From NCBI RefSeq assembly GCF_042643145.1, contig NZ_JBHRSA010000010.1:1-14167 (forward strand): 14,167 nt of DNA, given 5' to 3'. Shown one piece after another: positions 1-6,069 of the stretch. The first letter of the stretch is position 1; each line of letters opens with the position of its first letter. This stretch comes from Virgibacillus_O xinjiangensis (GTDB lineage Bacteria; Bacillota; Bacilli; Bacillales; Amphibacillaceae). The position numbers were made by a program, and so were the translations under genes. A model generated the notes under the pieces. The model searched no databases, was not told where the DNA came from, and was given only the letters and a program-made list of their open reading frames with translations.

Positions 1-66
1 CGTATACGGGTCCGTACGTACGGTGGTGTGAGAGGACGGAGGTTAGTCACCTCCTCCTACTCGATT
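1..66 (+). mobile_element. 3' end of a group II intron (domains V and VI), cut by the window edge
   Basis: The first 30 bases fold like most of a domain V hairpin. CGTA (1-4) pairs with TACG (19-22), TACG (5-8) pairs with CGTA (13-16), and a two-base bulge (CG, 17-18) lies on the 3' strand, as is typical of domain V. A short GTGAGAGGAC linker follows, then a domain VI-like stem, GGAGG (39-43) with CCTCC (50-54), and an end reading CTACTCGAT. This combination is familiar to me from the 3' ends of bacterial group II introns in Bacillaceae. The 5' part of domain V, the reverse transcriptase gene and the 5' boundary lie outside the window, so class and integrity cannot be judged. The exact 3' splice boundary near 64-66 is approximate. 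Confidence 0.78.
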
Positions 67-130
67 GTGGTTTAGCAGCTCCCTGTTAAAGGAATAATAA
101 GAGCAGATAGTTATTAAAGGGGAGAGCATC

Positions 131-682
131 ATGAAAGACAAATTCACCAAAGGAAAATTAACTATTCTGATTGGATCTATTCTTACAGTGTTATTGCTGA
201 ATATGTTAAATACATACGGACTGCCGCATGTCATCGCAGAAGAACATGGACAGTCAGAAAAACAGTCCGTAAAAAAAGAACTTAATAATACGGAAGGACA
301 GCCATCCCATCAAGAAATTGTAGAATTGACCAGCCGGTTCATGGATCTGCTTGTCCAAGACATTGACAAGCAATACAAGGTAATAAACTACCGTACAAAA
401 GAGCAGCTGCTTCAGGAATTTGAGAACGTCACTGACAGGCAAACGGCTAAGCCTTATGTGGATTATTATTATACAGAAAAGGCGGATGGGCTTTACCTGC
501 TGCCGACAGAAACACCTCGTTGGTTTTCTGAGAAGAATTCCTATGATATGGTACAATTAGAAGATGACAGAGTGAAGGTCATTCAGGAGAATGATTCAGT
601 ATTGTACGGCAATTATCAAATCGAAATTGAATTCACCCTCAAAGAGAATGAATGGTTGATCACGGATGTCACTCATTTCTAA
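131..682 (+). CDS. Secreted or membrane-anchored protein of unknown function
   Basis: A 183-residue protein I do not recognise. Residues 1-8 are basic (MKDKFTKGK) and are followed by one hydrophobic segment (about 10-30), then IAEEH. This suggests a Sec signal peptide or single N-terminal membrane anchor with the rest outside the membrane. There is no lipobox cysteine. A polar linker (about 35-55) precedes a compact C-terminal domain (about 58-183) rich in charged and aromatic residues, ending FTLKENEWLITDVTHF. Such an ending is common in small NTF2-like or DUF-type extracellular domains of Bacillaceae, but this is only a resemblance. The start is supported by AAAGGGGAG at 116-124. The stop lies 20 bp before ytkD on the same strand, so the two are probably co-transcribed. 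Only about 65 bp separate it from the upstream intron end, and I see no convincing promoter there. Confidence 0.82.
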   Translation: MKDKFTKGKLTILIGSILTVLLLNMLNTYGLPHVIAEEHGQSEKQSVKKELNNTEGQPSHQEIVELTSRFMDLLVQDIDKQYKVINYRTKEQLLQEFENVTDRQTAKPYVDYYYTEKADGLYLLPTETPRWFSEKNSYDMVQLEDDRVKVIQENDSVLYGNYQIEIEFTLKENEWLITDVTHF

Positions 683-702
683 GCGGCAAAGGCAGTGTAA
701 AT

Positions 703-1179
703 ATGTATCGATTCAAGGATTATTACAGTAATCAAGTAACACTATCATTTAAGGACCATCCCTTTTCCAACACACCAGGGCATGTTTGGGTGATATGCCG
801 ATATAAAGACAAGTGGCTGCTGACCAAGCATAGAGGCAGAGGAATGGAGTTCCCTGGTGGGAAAGTCGAAAAGGGAGAAACATCAAAGCAAGCAGCAATT
901 CGTGAAGTGAAAGAAGAAACTGGAGGGAATGTGTGCTCCATTTGTTATATCGGGCAGTATCATGTGGATGGAAAAAGGGAAAAAGTCGTCAAGAATGTTT
1001 ATTATGCCCATGTGGATGAACTGCCTCCACAAGAAACCTACTATGAGACGGATGGACCGGTAATTCTATCAACTTTACCGTCCGATATAAAAGAAGAGCC
1101 TTCCTACAGTTTTATCATGAAAGATGATGTACTGGTTCACTGCCTCGAATATATTAAAAATCGCCTACCCGAAACATAG
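703..1179 (+). CDS. ytkD: Nudix hydrolase YtkD (RppH/MutT-type)
   Basis: A 158-residue Nudix hydrolase, the same length as I recall for B. subtilis YtkD. The Nudix box occupies residues 53-75: G53, E59 after five residues, then R67-E68-V69-x-E71-E72-x-G74. The glutamates bind the Mg2+ used to hydrolyse the pyrophosphate. The final, usually hydrophobic, position is Gly. The family member in B. subtilis removes pyrophosphate from RNA 5' ends (RppH activity) and has been reported to act on oxidised guanine nucleotides; which role applies here is inference. The reading frame stays open back to an ATG at 652, but that lies inside the upstream gene. ATG 703 has AAAGG at 688-692 and gives the family length. 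It is probably in an operon with the secreted protein upstream. The stop codon sits inside the terminator hairpin. Confidence 0.93.
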   Translation: MYRFKDYYSNQVTLSFKDHPFSNTPGHVWVICRYKDKWLLTKHRGRGMEFPGGKVEKGETSKQAAIREVKEETGGNVCSICYIGQYHVDGKREKVVKNVYYAHVDELPPQETYYETDGPVILSTLPSDIKEEPSYSFIMKDDVLVHCLEYIKNRLPET

Positions 1180-1190
1180 GCGATTTTTTT
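1157..1190. terminator. Bidirectional terminator between ytkD and ytlD
   Basis: The stem AAAATCGCCTA (1157-1167) pairs with TAGGCGATTTT (1177-1187) around a CCCGAAACA loop. A T-run (up to 1190) follows on the plus strand, and TTTTTAATAT follows on the minus strand. It contains the ytkD stop codon and abuts the ytlD stop, so it can end both convergent transcripts. Confidence 0.9.
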
Positions 1191-1995
1191 ATGGTGTGTG
1201 CCGGATCAGCCATTTTTCCAACTGTTCTACAAGCTTATACATAAGGGCTGCCAATACGGCAATGAGGACAAGGCTTGACATGACCACAGAAAAGTCAAAC
1301 ACTTGGAAGCCATAGATGATCAAATACCCTAGTCCTTGTTTGGAGACAAGGAACTCACCGACAATAACGCCAACCCAAGCTAACCCTACATTGACTTTCA
1401 GTGTGGAAATCATCGCTGGTGTAGCGGCTGGGAAGATCGCTTCCTGAAAGCATTGCTTACGCGTTGCTCCAAAGCTTTTCAGGACTTTTTGATAGTTTGG
1501 ATCCACTTCACGGAAGGCGGAGTAGACAACGAGTGTAGTAATGATAATAGATATTATTGCACCCATTGCAATGATCGAGACAAGTCCAGGTCCCATTGCA
1601 ACAATGATAATTGGCCCTAAAGCGACCTTTGGCATTGCATTCAAAACAACAAGATAAGGATCAAGTATATTCGATATCCTATCGGAACTCCATAATAATG
1701 TAGCGATCAAAATGCCGCCGATGGTTCCAATCAGGAATCCCAACAAGGTCTCAAATAGAGTGAACTGTAGATGGCTGAATAATGACCCATTGGTAAAACG
1801 TTCCATGAGCAGGGTGTATACGCGGCTTGGTGAGCTGAACAGCAATGGATCAATCCAATAATATCTGGAAGCTATTTCCCACAAGGTAAGCAGGGTAAGC
1901 AAGATGCCTACTTGCCACATCATCACCGTCCGTCTCTCTTTTTTCAGTCCGTTTTTATATTCTTCGTATAATTGTTGATCGGTCTTATTTGCCAT
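1189..1995 (-). CDS. ytlD: ABC transporter permease (SsuC/ThiX-like) YtlD
   Basis: A 268-residue inner-membrane permease of the nitrate/sulfonate/pyrimidine importer family. A polar N-terminal tail (1-23) is followed by about six hydrophobic segments (roughly 27-46, 76-102, 114-136, 138-160, 200-220, 235-255). The conserved MPKVALGPI stretch is at 121-129. The cytoplasmic EAA loop that docks on the ATPase is at about 163-193, with G176 and the ending IFPAATP. The frame extends 12 codons further upstream, but ATG at 1995 has AAGGTGG about 12 bases before it and begins MANKTDQ. It overlaps the 3' end of ytlC by 11 bp, which implies translational coupling. It is the last gene of the ytlA-ytlC-ytlD unit. 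Substrate is not deducible from the permease. Confidence 0.92.
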   Translation of the reverse strand: MANKTDQQLYEEYKNGLKKERRTVMMWQVGILLTLLTLWEIASRYYWIDPLLFSSPSRVYTLLMERFTNGSLFSHLQFTLFETLLGFLIGTIGGILIATLLWSSDRISNILDPYLVVLNAMPKVALGPIIIVAMGPGLVSIIAMGAIISIIITTLVVYSAFREVDPNYQKVLKSFGATRKQCFQEAIFPAATPAMISTLKVNVGLAWVGVIVGEFLVSKQGLGYLIIYGFQVFDFSVVMSSLVLIAVLAALMYKLVEQLEKWLIRHTP

Positions 1996-2794
1996 GATTC
2001 TTAGACACCACCTTGCTTTGTGGAGAATCATTTTCCCTTTTTTCTAGATCCTGCCAAATCTTATCAAACAGCAGCTGGTATTTGGCATGTTTCCTTACTT
2101 TGAAGGGTGCTTCATTCCTTAATTCGACCGGAACTTCATAGCTTTTCGCTATGGTACCTGGATTAGCATCCATGATGAGGATTCGATCGCTCATAGCAAT
2201 TGCTTCCCCGATATCATGGGTGACCAGGATGGTTGTTTTTCTATAGCTCTTCAATATATTGGCTACTAGATCCTCGAGCTTCAACTTCGTTTGATAGTCA
2301 AGGGCTGAGAAAGGCTCATCCAGCAAAAATAATTTCGGGTCATTTATGAGAGTACGGACAAGGGCTGCCCGTTGTCGCATACCACCGGATAAAGAACTTG
2401 GATAGGAATCTGCCACTCCATGCAGACCCACCTCATCCAGCATTTCCAAAGCAGCCTTCTTCTTCTCATCTGTACGTGTGTTGGTTATCTTTGGCCCAAG
2501 GAGAACATTATCCATGATGGTTTTCCATGGAAACAGGTAATCTTGCTGCAGCATATAACCAATCGCAAGCTTCGAACGCGAAATTGGCTCCTCCTGTAAG
2601 AGGACCCTTCCGGCAGTAGGGTGGATGATGCCAGCCAGAATGGACAGAACGGTTGATTTTCCACATCCGCTTGGTCCCAACAATCCAATGAATTCTCCTT
2701 CTTTTGCGGACAGAGTGACTTGATCTAGTGCTTTGGTATAGCTTTTAGGAGAGAAATAGTGGTGGGATACCTTATCCATGGTTAAAAATGACAT
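1985..2794 (-). CDS. ytlC: ABC transporter ATP-binding protein YtlC
   Basis: A 269-residue nucleotide-binding subunit that powers the YtlD permease. Visible motifs in order are Walker A GPSGCGKST (40-48), Q-loop YMLQQD (80-85), ABC signature LSGGMRQR (135-142), Walker B LFLLDEP (155-161) with the catalytic Glu, D-loop SALD (163-166) and switch His in LVTHD (193). All key residues are intact. It falls in the SsuB/TauB/ThiZ group by overall pattern. The start at 2794 has GAGGAGG placed so that it overlaps the ytlA stop codon. Only 11 bp separate the two genes, so they are one transcript. Confidence 0.94.
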   Translation of the reverse strand: MSFLTMDKVSHHYFSPKSYTKALDQVTLSAKEGEFIGLLGPSGCGKSTVLSILAGIIHPTAGRVLLQEEPISRSKLAIGYMLQQDYLFPWKTIMDNVLLGPKITNTRTDEKKKAALEMLDEVGLHGVADSYPSSLSGGMRQRAALVRTLINDPKLFLLDEPFSALDYQTKLKLEDLVANILKSYRKTTILVTHDIGEAIAMSDRILIMDANPGTIAKSYEVPVELRNEAPFKVRKHAKYQLLFDKIWQDLEKRENDSPQSKVVSKNHGK

Positions 2795-2805
2795 ACTATT
2801 CCTCC

Positions 2806-3795
2806 TCAGTCACTGATTGCTTCTTCTGCAAACTCCGTATTTACCAGTTCATCATAAGGTACATCTGCTGGAAGCTCCCCTGCTTCATTCATGATATCTT
2901 TCAGATTCCCCCATTCTTTTTCATCAAGGATAGGGTCGGTTGCAAATGATCCTTGCTGTTTGTAACGGTCAATAGAAGCAGTGAGCATATCAATTTCCGT
3001 ATCTTCGAAGTACGGATGGATCACTTCCGCAATTTCCTCAGCGCTGTGTTCCTGCACCCATTGTTGTGCCCTATAAACTGCATTGGTAAATTTCTGTACA
3101 GTCTCTTCATTTTGATCCATAAAACTTTGTTTAGTCATATATACTGTATACGGCACTTGACCCGACTCCTCGCCGAAGGAAGCAACAATATCTCCTGTAC
3201 CCTCTTTTTCAAAGACACTTGCTGTTGGCTCGAATAATTGGACATAATCGTAATCTCCGGAGGAAAACGCCCCAGGGATATTAGCGAAATCCACATTTTG
3301 ACTGAGATTCAAATCATGGTGGGGATCAATTCCATGCTGTTTCAGTACATATTCTCCTACCATCTGCGGCATTCCGCCGACCCGCTGTCCAAGGAAGTTG
3401 CTGTCTTTTAGATCTTCCCATTCAAAATCGGGCTGAGGTTCTTTTGCTACCAAAAAAGTTCCATCCGTTTGGGTAAGCTGGGCAAAATTCATGGCATAGT
3501 CTTTGGAATCTTGGGCGTAGACATAGATGGAGGTTTCAGATCCAACCAGTGCTATATCCGCACCATCGGAGAGCAGGGCAGTCATCGTGGTGTCTCCTCC
3601 CCAGGTCGTTTGAAGGTCAATTTCCAAACCTTCTTCTTCAAAAAAACCTTTTTCCAGTGCTACATACTGTGGAGCATAGAATAGGGAACGTGTTACTTCA
3701 GCAACGCTAACAGAGACTGTGCTGTTTGAGTTGCAGGCGGTAAGGAAAAGGAAAAGGATACTGAGGCTGACAACGGACATAATCTTTGTCTTCAC
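2806..3795 (-). CDS. ytlA: Substrate-binding lipoprotein of ABC importer, NMT1/SsuA-like (YtlA)
   Basis: A 329-residue extracellular binding lipoprotein. Starting at a GTG (3795), the signal peptide has a basic start (KTK), a hydrophobic core and lipobox LTAC with the lipidated Cys at residue 21. The mature part opens with a pattern typical of NMT1/THI5-like and sulfonate-binding proteins: a YAPQYVALEKGFFEEEGL stretch, then ADIALVG. The longer ATG-initiated frame (to 3918) would run back through the pckA terminator and place the signal peptide 40 residues in, so I reject it. The GTG is preceded by AAGGGG with 9-base spacing. It lies first in ytlA-ytlC-ytlD, downstream of pckA behind a terminator. 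Ligands in this family include sulfonates, thiamine-pyrimidine precursors and related compounds. Nothing here decides among them: no thiamine gene, TPP riboswitch or sulfur gene is adjacent. Confidence 0.9.
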   Translation of the reverse strand: MKTKIMSVVSLSILFLFLTACNSNSTVSVSVAEVTRSLFYAPQYVALEKGFFEEEGLEIDLQTTWGGDTTMTALLSDGADIALVGSETSIYVYAQDSKDYAMNFAQLTQTDGTFLVAKEPQPDFEWEDLKDSNFLGQRVGGMPQMVGEYVLKQHGIDPHHDLNLSQNVDFANIPGAFSSGDYDYVQLFEPTASVFEKEGTGDIVASFGEESGQVPYTVYMTKQSFMDQNEETVQKFTNAVYRAQQWVQEHSAEEIAEVIHPYFEDTEIDMLTASIDRYKQQGSFATDPILDEKEWGNLKDIMNEAGELPADVPYDELVNTEFAEEAISD

Positions 3796-3885
3796 AACGT
3801 TCAACCCCTTAAATAGTGTGATGTCAACATAGCTTATGCAGAATGGGAAAATGTGTGAATGCCTAGAGGCAAGAAACTGAAATTT

Positions 3886-3916
3886 AAAAAGCCGGCCCCG
3901 TTGAGGGACCGGCTTC
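3886..3916 (-). terminator. pckA terminator
   Basis: Read on the minus strand, AAGCCGGTCCC pairs with GGGGCCGGCTT (one G-T pair) around a short loop, followed by TTTAAATTT. It lies 40 bp after the pckA stop and before ytlA, separating the two transcripts. Confidence 0.88.
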
Positions 3917-3955
3917 ATTTATAAACATTCCTTTTGGGATGAGGAATCAATTGTC

Positions 3956-5542
3956 TCAGACCCTGTATGCGGGTCCTGCTTGCTTGATGTCATCACCGGC
4001 TTCTGTAAATTTCTCAAAGTTCCGGTGGAATTTCATGGCTAATGATTTTGCTGTTTCTTCGTATGCTTCTTTATCTTCCCACGTGTATTTCGGTACCAAA
4101 ACTTCGTCAGGCACTCCAGGAACCTGCAGTGGAATATTCAAGTCGAAGATTTCGTCTCTGACAGTTTCCACTGAATTCAATTCACCTTCCAATGCCGAGT
4201 GGATCATGGCGCGGGTGTAGGACAGCTTCATCCGTTTTCCCGTCCCATAAGAACCACCGGTCCAGCCTGTGTTAACCAAGAAGACATTCGAATTGTGCTG
4301 ATCAATTTTCTCTCCGAGCATCTCTGCATAAGCTGCCGGTTTCAATGGCAGGAATGGTGCACCAAAGCAGGCGGAGAAGGTTGCCTGTGGTTCTGTGACT
4401 CCGCGTTCTGTCCCTGCAAGTTTACTGGTATAACCACTAAGGAAATGATACATTGCCTGCTCTTTGGTCAGTTTACTGATCGGAGGCAGGGTGCCTGATG
4501 CGTCTGCTGTCAGGAATATGATGGTATTGGGGTGGCCTGCCACACTAGGAGAAATAATATTGTCCATATTTTCCAACGGGTATGCGGCCCGAGTATTTTC
4601 GGTCAAGGAAGTATCATCGTAGTCAGGCAATCTGGAAGAGCGGTCCAGCACGACGTTTTCCAGCACAGAACCGAATCGTATCGCCTTATGGATCTGTGGT
4701 TCTTTTTCCTCGGAAAGGTTAATGCATTTTGCGTAACAGCCGCCTTCAATGTTGAATACTCCGTTCGGTCCCCAGCCATGTTCATCATCACCGATCAGCC
4801 GCCGGTAAGGGTCGGCGGAAAGCGTGGTCTTTCCTGTGCCTGATAATCCGAAAAATAGGGCGACATCTCCTTCTTGCCCAACGTTGGCAGAACAGTGCAT
4901 CGACAGGATATCCTGCCGGGGCAAGAGGTAGTTCATGACAGAAAAGATCGATTTTTTAATTTCGCCAGCATACTCGGTTCCTCCTATGAGGACCACACGC
5001 TTTTTGAAGGAGATGATAATGAACGTTTCAGAGTTGGTGCCGTCCGCTTCCGGGTCGGCTTTGAAATCAGGTGCAGAAACCACAGTGAATTCCGCTTGGT
5101 GTCCAGAAAGTTCTTCTTCAGACGGCGTTATGAATAATTGCCTTGCAAAAAGATTGTGCCAGGCATATTCATTGATCACCTGAATAGGTAGTCGATATTT
5201 TGAATCAGCGCCGGCGAATCCTTTGAAGCTGTATAATACATCTTTTTCTTTTAAATGGGACAACATTTTTTCATACAATCTATTGAAAGAGGATTCATCA
5301 ATTTGTTGATTGACTGCTCCCCAGTCGATATGATCTTCGGAAATTTCGTCTTCTACGATATATTTATCCTTAGGAGAGCGTCCGGTATATGCCCCTGTGG
5401 TGGCACGCACCGCTCCGGTAGCGGTAAGGATGCCCTCATTACGGGCCAGGATTTGTTCCACCAGCTGTGGTACCGTTAAGTTCTCCTGGAGATTCACATG
5501 TGAATGGATTTCTTTTGTTAATGATTTTTCCACCATTTTCAT
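3956..5542 (-). CDS. pckA: Phosphoenolpyruvate carboxykinase (ATP)
   Basis: A 528-residue ATP-dependent PEP carboxykinase, close to the roughly 527 residues I recall for B. subtilis PckA. It converts oxaloacetate and ATP to PEP, CO2 and ADP, the entry step of gluconeogenesis in the cytoplasm. Visible elements are the substrate-side RSPKDKY (55-61), GGTEYAGE with HCSANVG (187-222), the kinase-1a P-loop GLSGTGKTT (232-240), the metal-binding kinase-2 segment LIGDDEHGW (249-257), and an intact C-terminal region including ENTRAAYP and FLVNTGWTGG. The frame opens earlier (5590), but ATG 5542 has AGGCGGG with 8-base spacing and matches family length; a second ATG at 5536 is less well placed. It has its own promoter with a CcpN-like operator, divergent from metK, and its own terminator. 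Confidence 0.97.
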   Translation of the reverse strand: MKMVEKSLTKEIHSHVNLQENLTVPQLVEQILARNEGILTATGAVRATTGAYTGRSPKDKYIVEDEISEDHIDWGAVNQQIDESSFNRLYEKMLSHLKEKDVLYSFKGFAGADSKYRLPIQVINEYAWHNLFARQLFITPSEEELSGHQAEFTVVSAPDFKADPEADGTNSETFIIISFKKRVVLIGGTEYAGEIKKSIFSVMNYLLPRQDILSMHCSANVGQEGDVALFFGLSGTGKTTLSADPYRRLIGDDEHGWGPNGVFNIEGGCYAKCINLSEEKEPQIHKAIRFGSVLENVVLDRSSRLPDYDDTSLTENTRAAYPLENMDNIISPSVAGHPNTIIFLTADASGTLPPISKLTKEQAMYHFLSGYTSKLAGTERGVTEPQATFSACFGAPFLPLKPAAYAEMLGEKIDQHNSNVFLVNTGWTGGSYGTGKRMKLSYTRAMIHSALEGELNSVETVRDEIFDLNIPLQVPGVPDEVLVPKYTWEDKEAYEETAKSLAMKFHRNFEKFTEAGDDIKQAGPAYRV

Positions 5543-5619
5543 TTCGACAACCCGCCTTTTTTTGATGAATTTACACAGTATACTTATCAAACATCCATTT
5601 TTTTCTGATTATGTTTATT

Positions 5620-5647
5620 AGTATAACACATTAAAAAATATAGTCCA
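5620..5647 (-). promoter_or_regulatory. pckA promoter overlapped by a CcpN-type operator
   Basis: On the minus strand there is a -10 TATACT (5620-5625) and a -35 TGGACT (5642-5647), 16 bp apart, giving a leader of about 70 nt before pckA. The 11-mer TGTGTTATACT (5620-5630) overlaps the -10 and fits the CcpN consensus as I remember it (TRTGHYATAYW) at every position. CcpN represses pckA and gapB during glycolytic growth in B. subtilis. The operator assignment rests on this single consensus match, and no ccpN gene is in the window. Confidence 0.66.
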
Positions 5648-5708
5648 CACTAATTCTGCGATTATTTTATGAAAAATTGAACTTTACTATGGCTGCCTTC
5701 CAAAAAGG

Positions 5709-5737
5709 TTGACACACCAGACCTCTTTCGATACGAT
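5709..5737 (+). promoter_or_regulatory. metK promoter
   Basis: A perfect -35 TTGACA (5709-5714), a 17-bp spacer and -10 TACGAT (5732-5737). The transcript would start near 5744, about 12 bases before the first riboswitch helix. It points away from the pckA promoter, with about 60 bp between their -35 boxes. Confidence 0.75.
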
Positions 5738-5755
5738 TAACTGCGAACGGATACT

Positions 5756-5864
5756 CTCTTATTCAGAGTTGGTGGAGGGACAGCCCCGATGAAGCCCAGC
5801 AACCATCACGTCAGCGTGAAAAGGTGCTTACCTGATGCAAGGATATTTCCTTGGACAATAAGAG
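5756..5864 (+). ncRNA. SAM-I (S-box) riboswitch aptamer of metK
   Basis: The closing helix P1 pairs CTCTTAT (5756-5762) with ATAAGAG (5858-5864). Inside are the hallmark S-box blocks: GGAGGGAC, then GATGAAGCCCAGCAACC, AAGGTGC, CTGATGCAAGG and a terminal GGACAATAAGAG. High SAM stabilises the aptamer and allows the downstream terminator to form, so MetK output falls when its product is abundant. The arrangement is canonical for Bacillaceae metK. Confidence 0.96.
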
Positions 5865-5875
5865 TGAAAGGCCAT

Positions 5876-5908
5876 AACCTTTCCTCATGATGGCAGGAAA
5901 GGTTTTTT
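5876..5908 (+). terminator. SAM riboswitch terminator
   Basis: A perfect 10-bp stem, AACCTTTCCT (5876-5885) with AGGAAAGGTT (5895-5904), runs into a T-run ending at 5908. GAAAGG just upstream (from 5866) can instead pair with the CCTTTC of the 5' arm, a plausible part of the antiterminator. Confidence 0.92.
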
Positions 5909-6069
5909 CTTTGTTTGAACGTTATTGTTGCCTGACAGGAAATCCTTAGGCTTCCATATTAGGTTATGGAAATCCGGTATGTTCTGATATTTTTAACCAG
6001 TTTGGATAAAAAGGAAAAACATAAGGAAAAATAGAGTACCGTAATATAATTAGGGGAGGATTTAGCCAC
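5909..6069 (+). other. metK leader distal to the riboswitch terminator
   Basis: About 160 nt between the terminator and the metK start, longer than a ribosome binding site needs. It contains a small perfect hairpin, TTCCATA (5952-5958) with TATGGAA (5965-5971), then ATCCG (5972-5976) and GTTC (5981-5984). Those last two are complementary to bases just after the transcription start (5745-5752). A strong AGGGGAGGA at 6052-6060 serves metK. I see no reading frame of note. Confidence 0.55.

Noticed and set aside
652..702. Earlier ATG for ytkD inside the upstream gene
   Set aside because: It lacks a ribosome binding site and adds 17 residues (MVDHGCHSF...) not expected for the 158-residue family.
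3823..3828. TTGACA on the minus strand as a ytlA -35
   Set aside because: The matching -10 position would overlap the ribosome binding site, and no -10-like sequence is there.
3796..3918. Longer ytlA reading frame starting with ATG at 3918
   Set aside because: It would be coded through the pckA terminator hairpin and would put the signal peptide and lipobox far inside the protein. The GTG at 3795 has a proper ribosome binding site.
3796..3955. TPP or other riboswitch before the ytlA importer
   Set aside because: Only about 110 bp remain after the pckA terminator, without the conserved thi-box blocks or a second terminator.
4199..5183. Plus-strand reading frames opposite pckA
   Set aside because: They lack ribosome binding sites and family patterns, and lie opposite a clearly conserved enzyme gene.
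6022..6050. Perfect TATAAT just before metK as a second promoter
   Set aside because: The -35 position reads TAAGGA, and a start about 7 bases on would fall inside the ribosome binding site.
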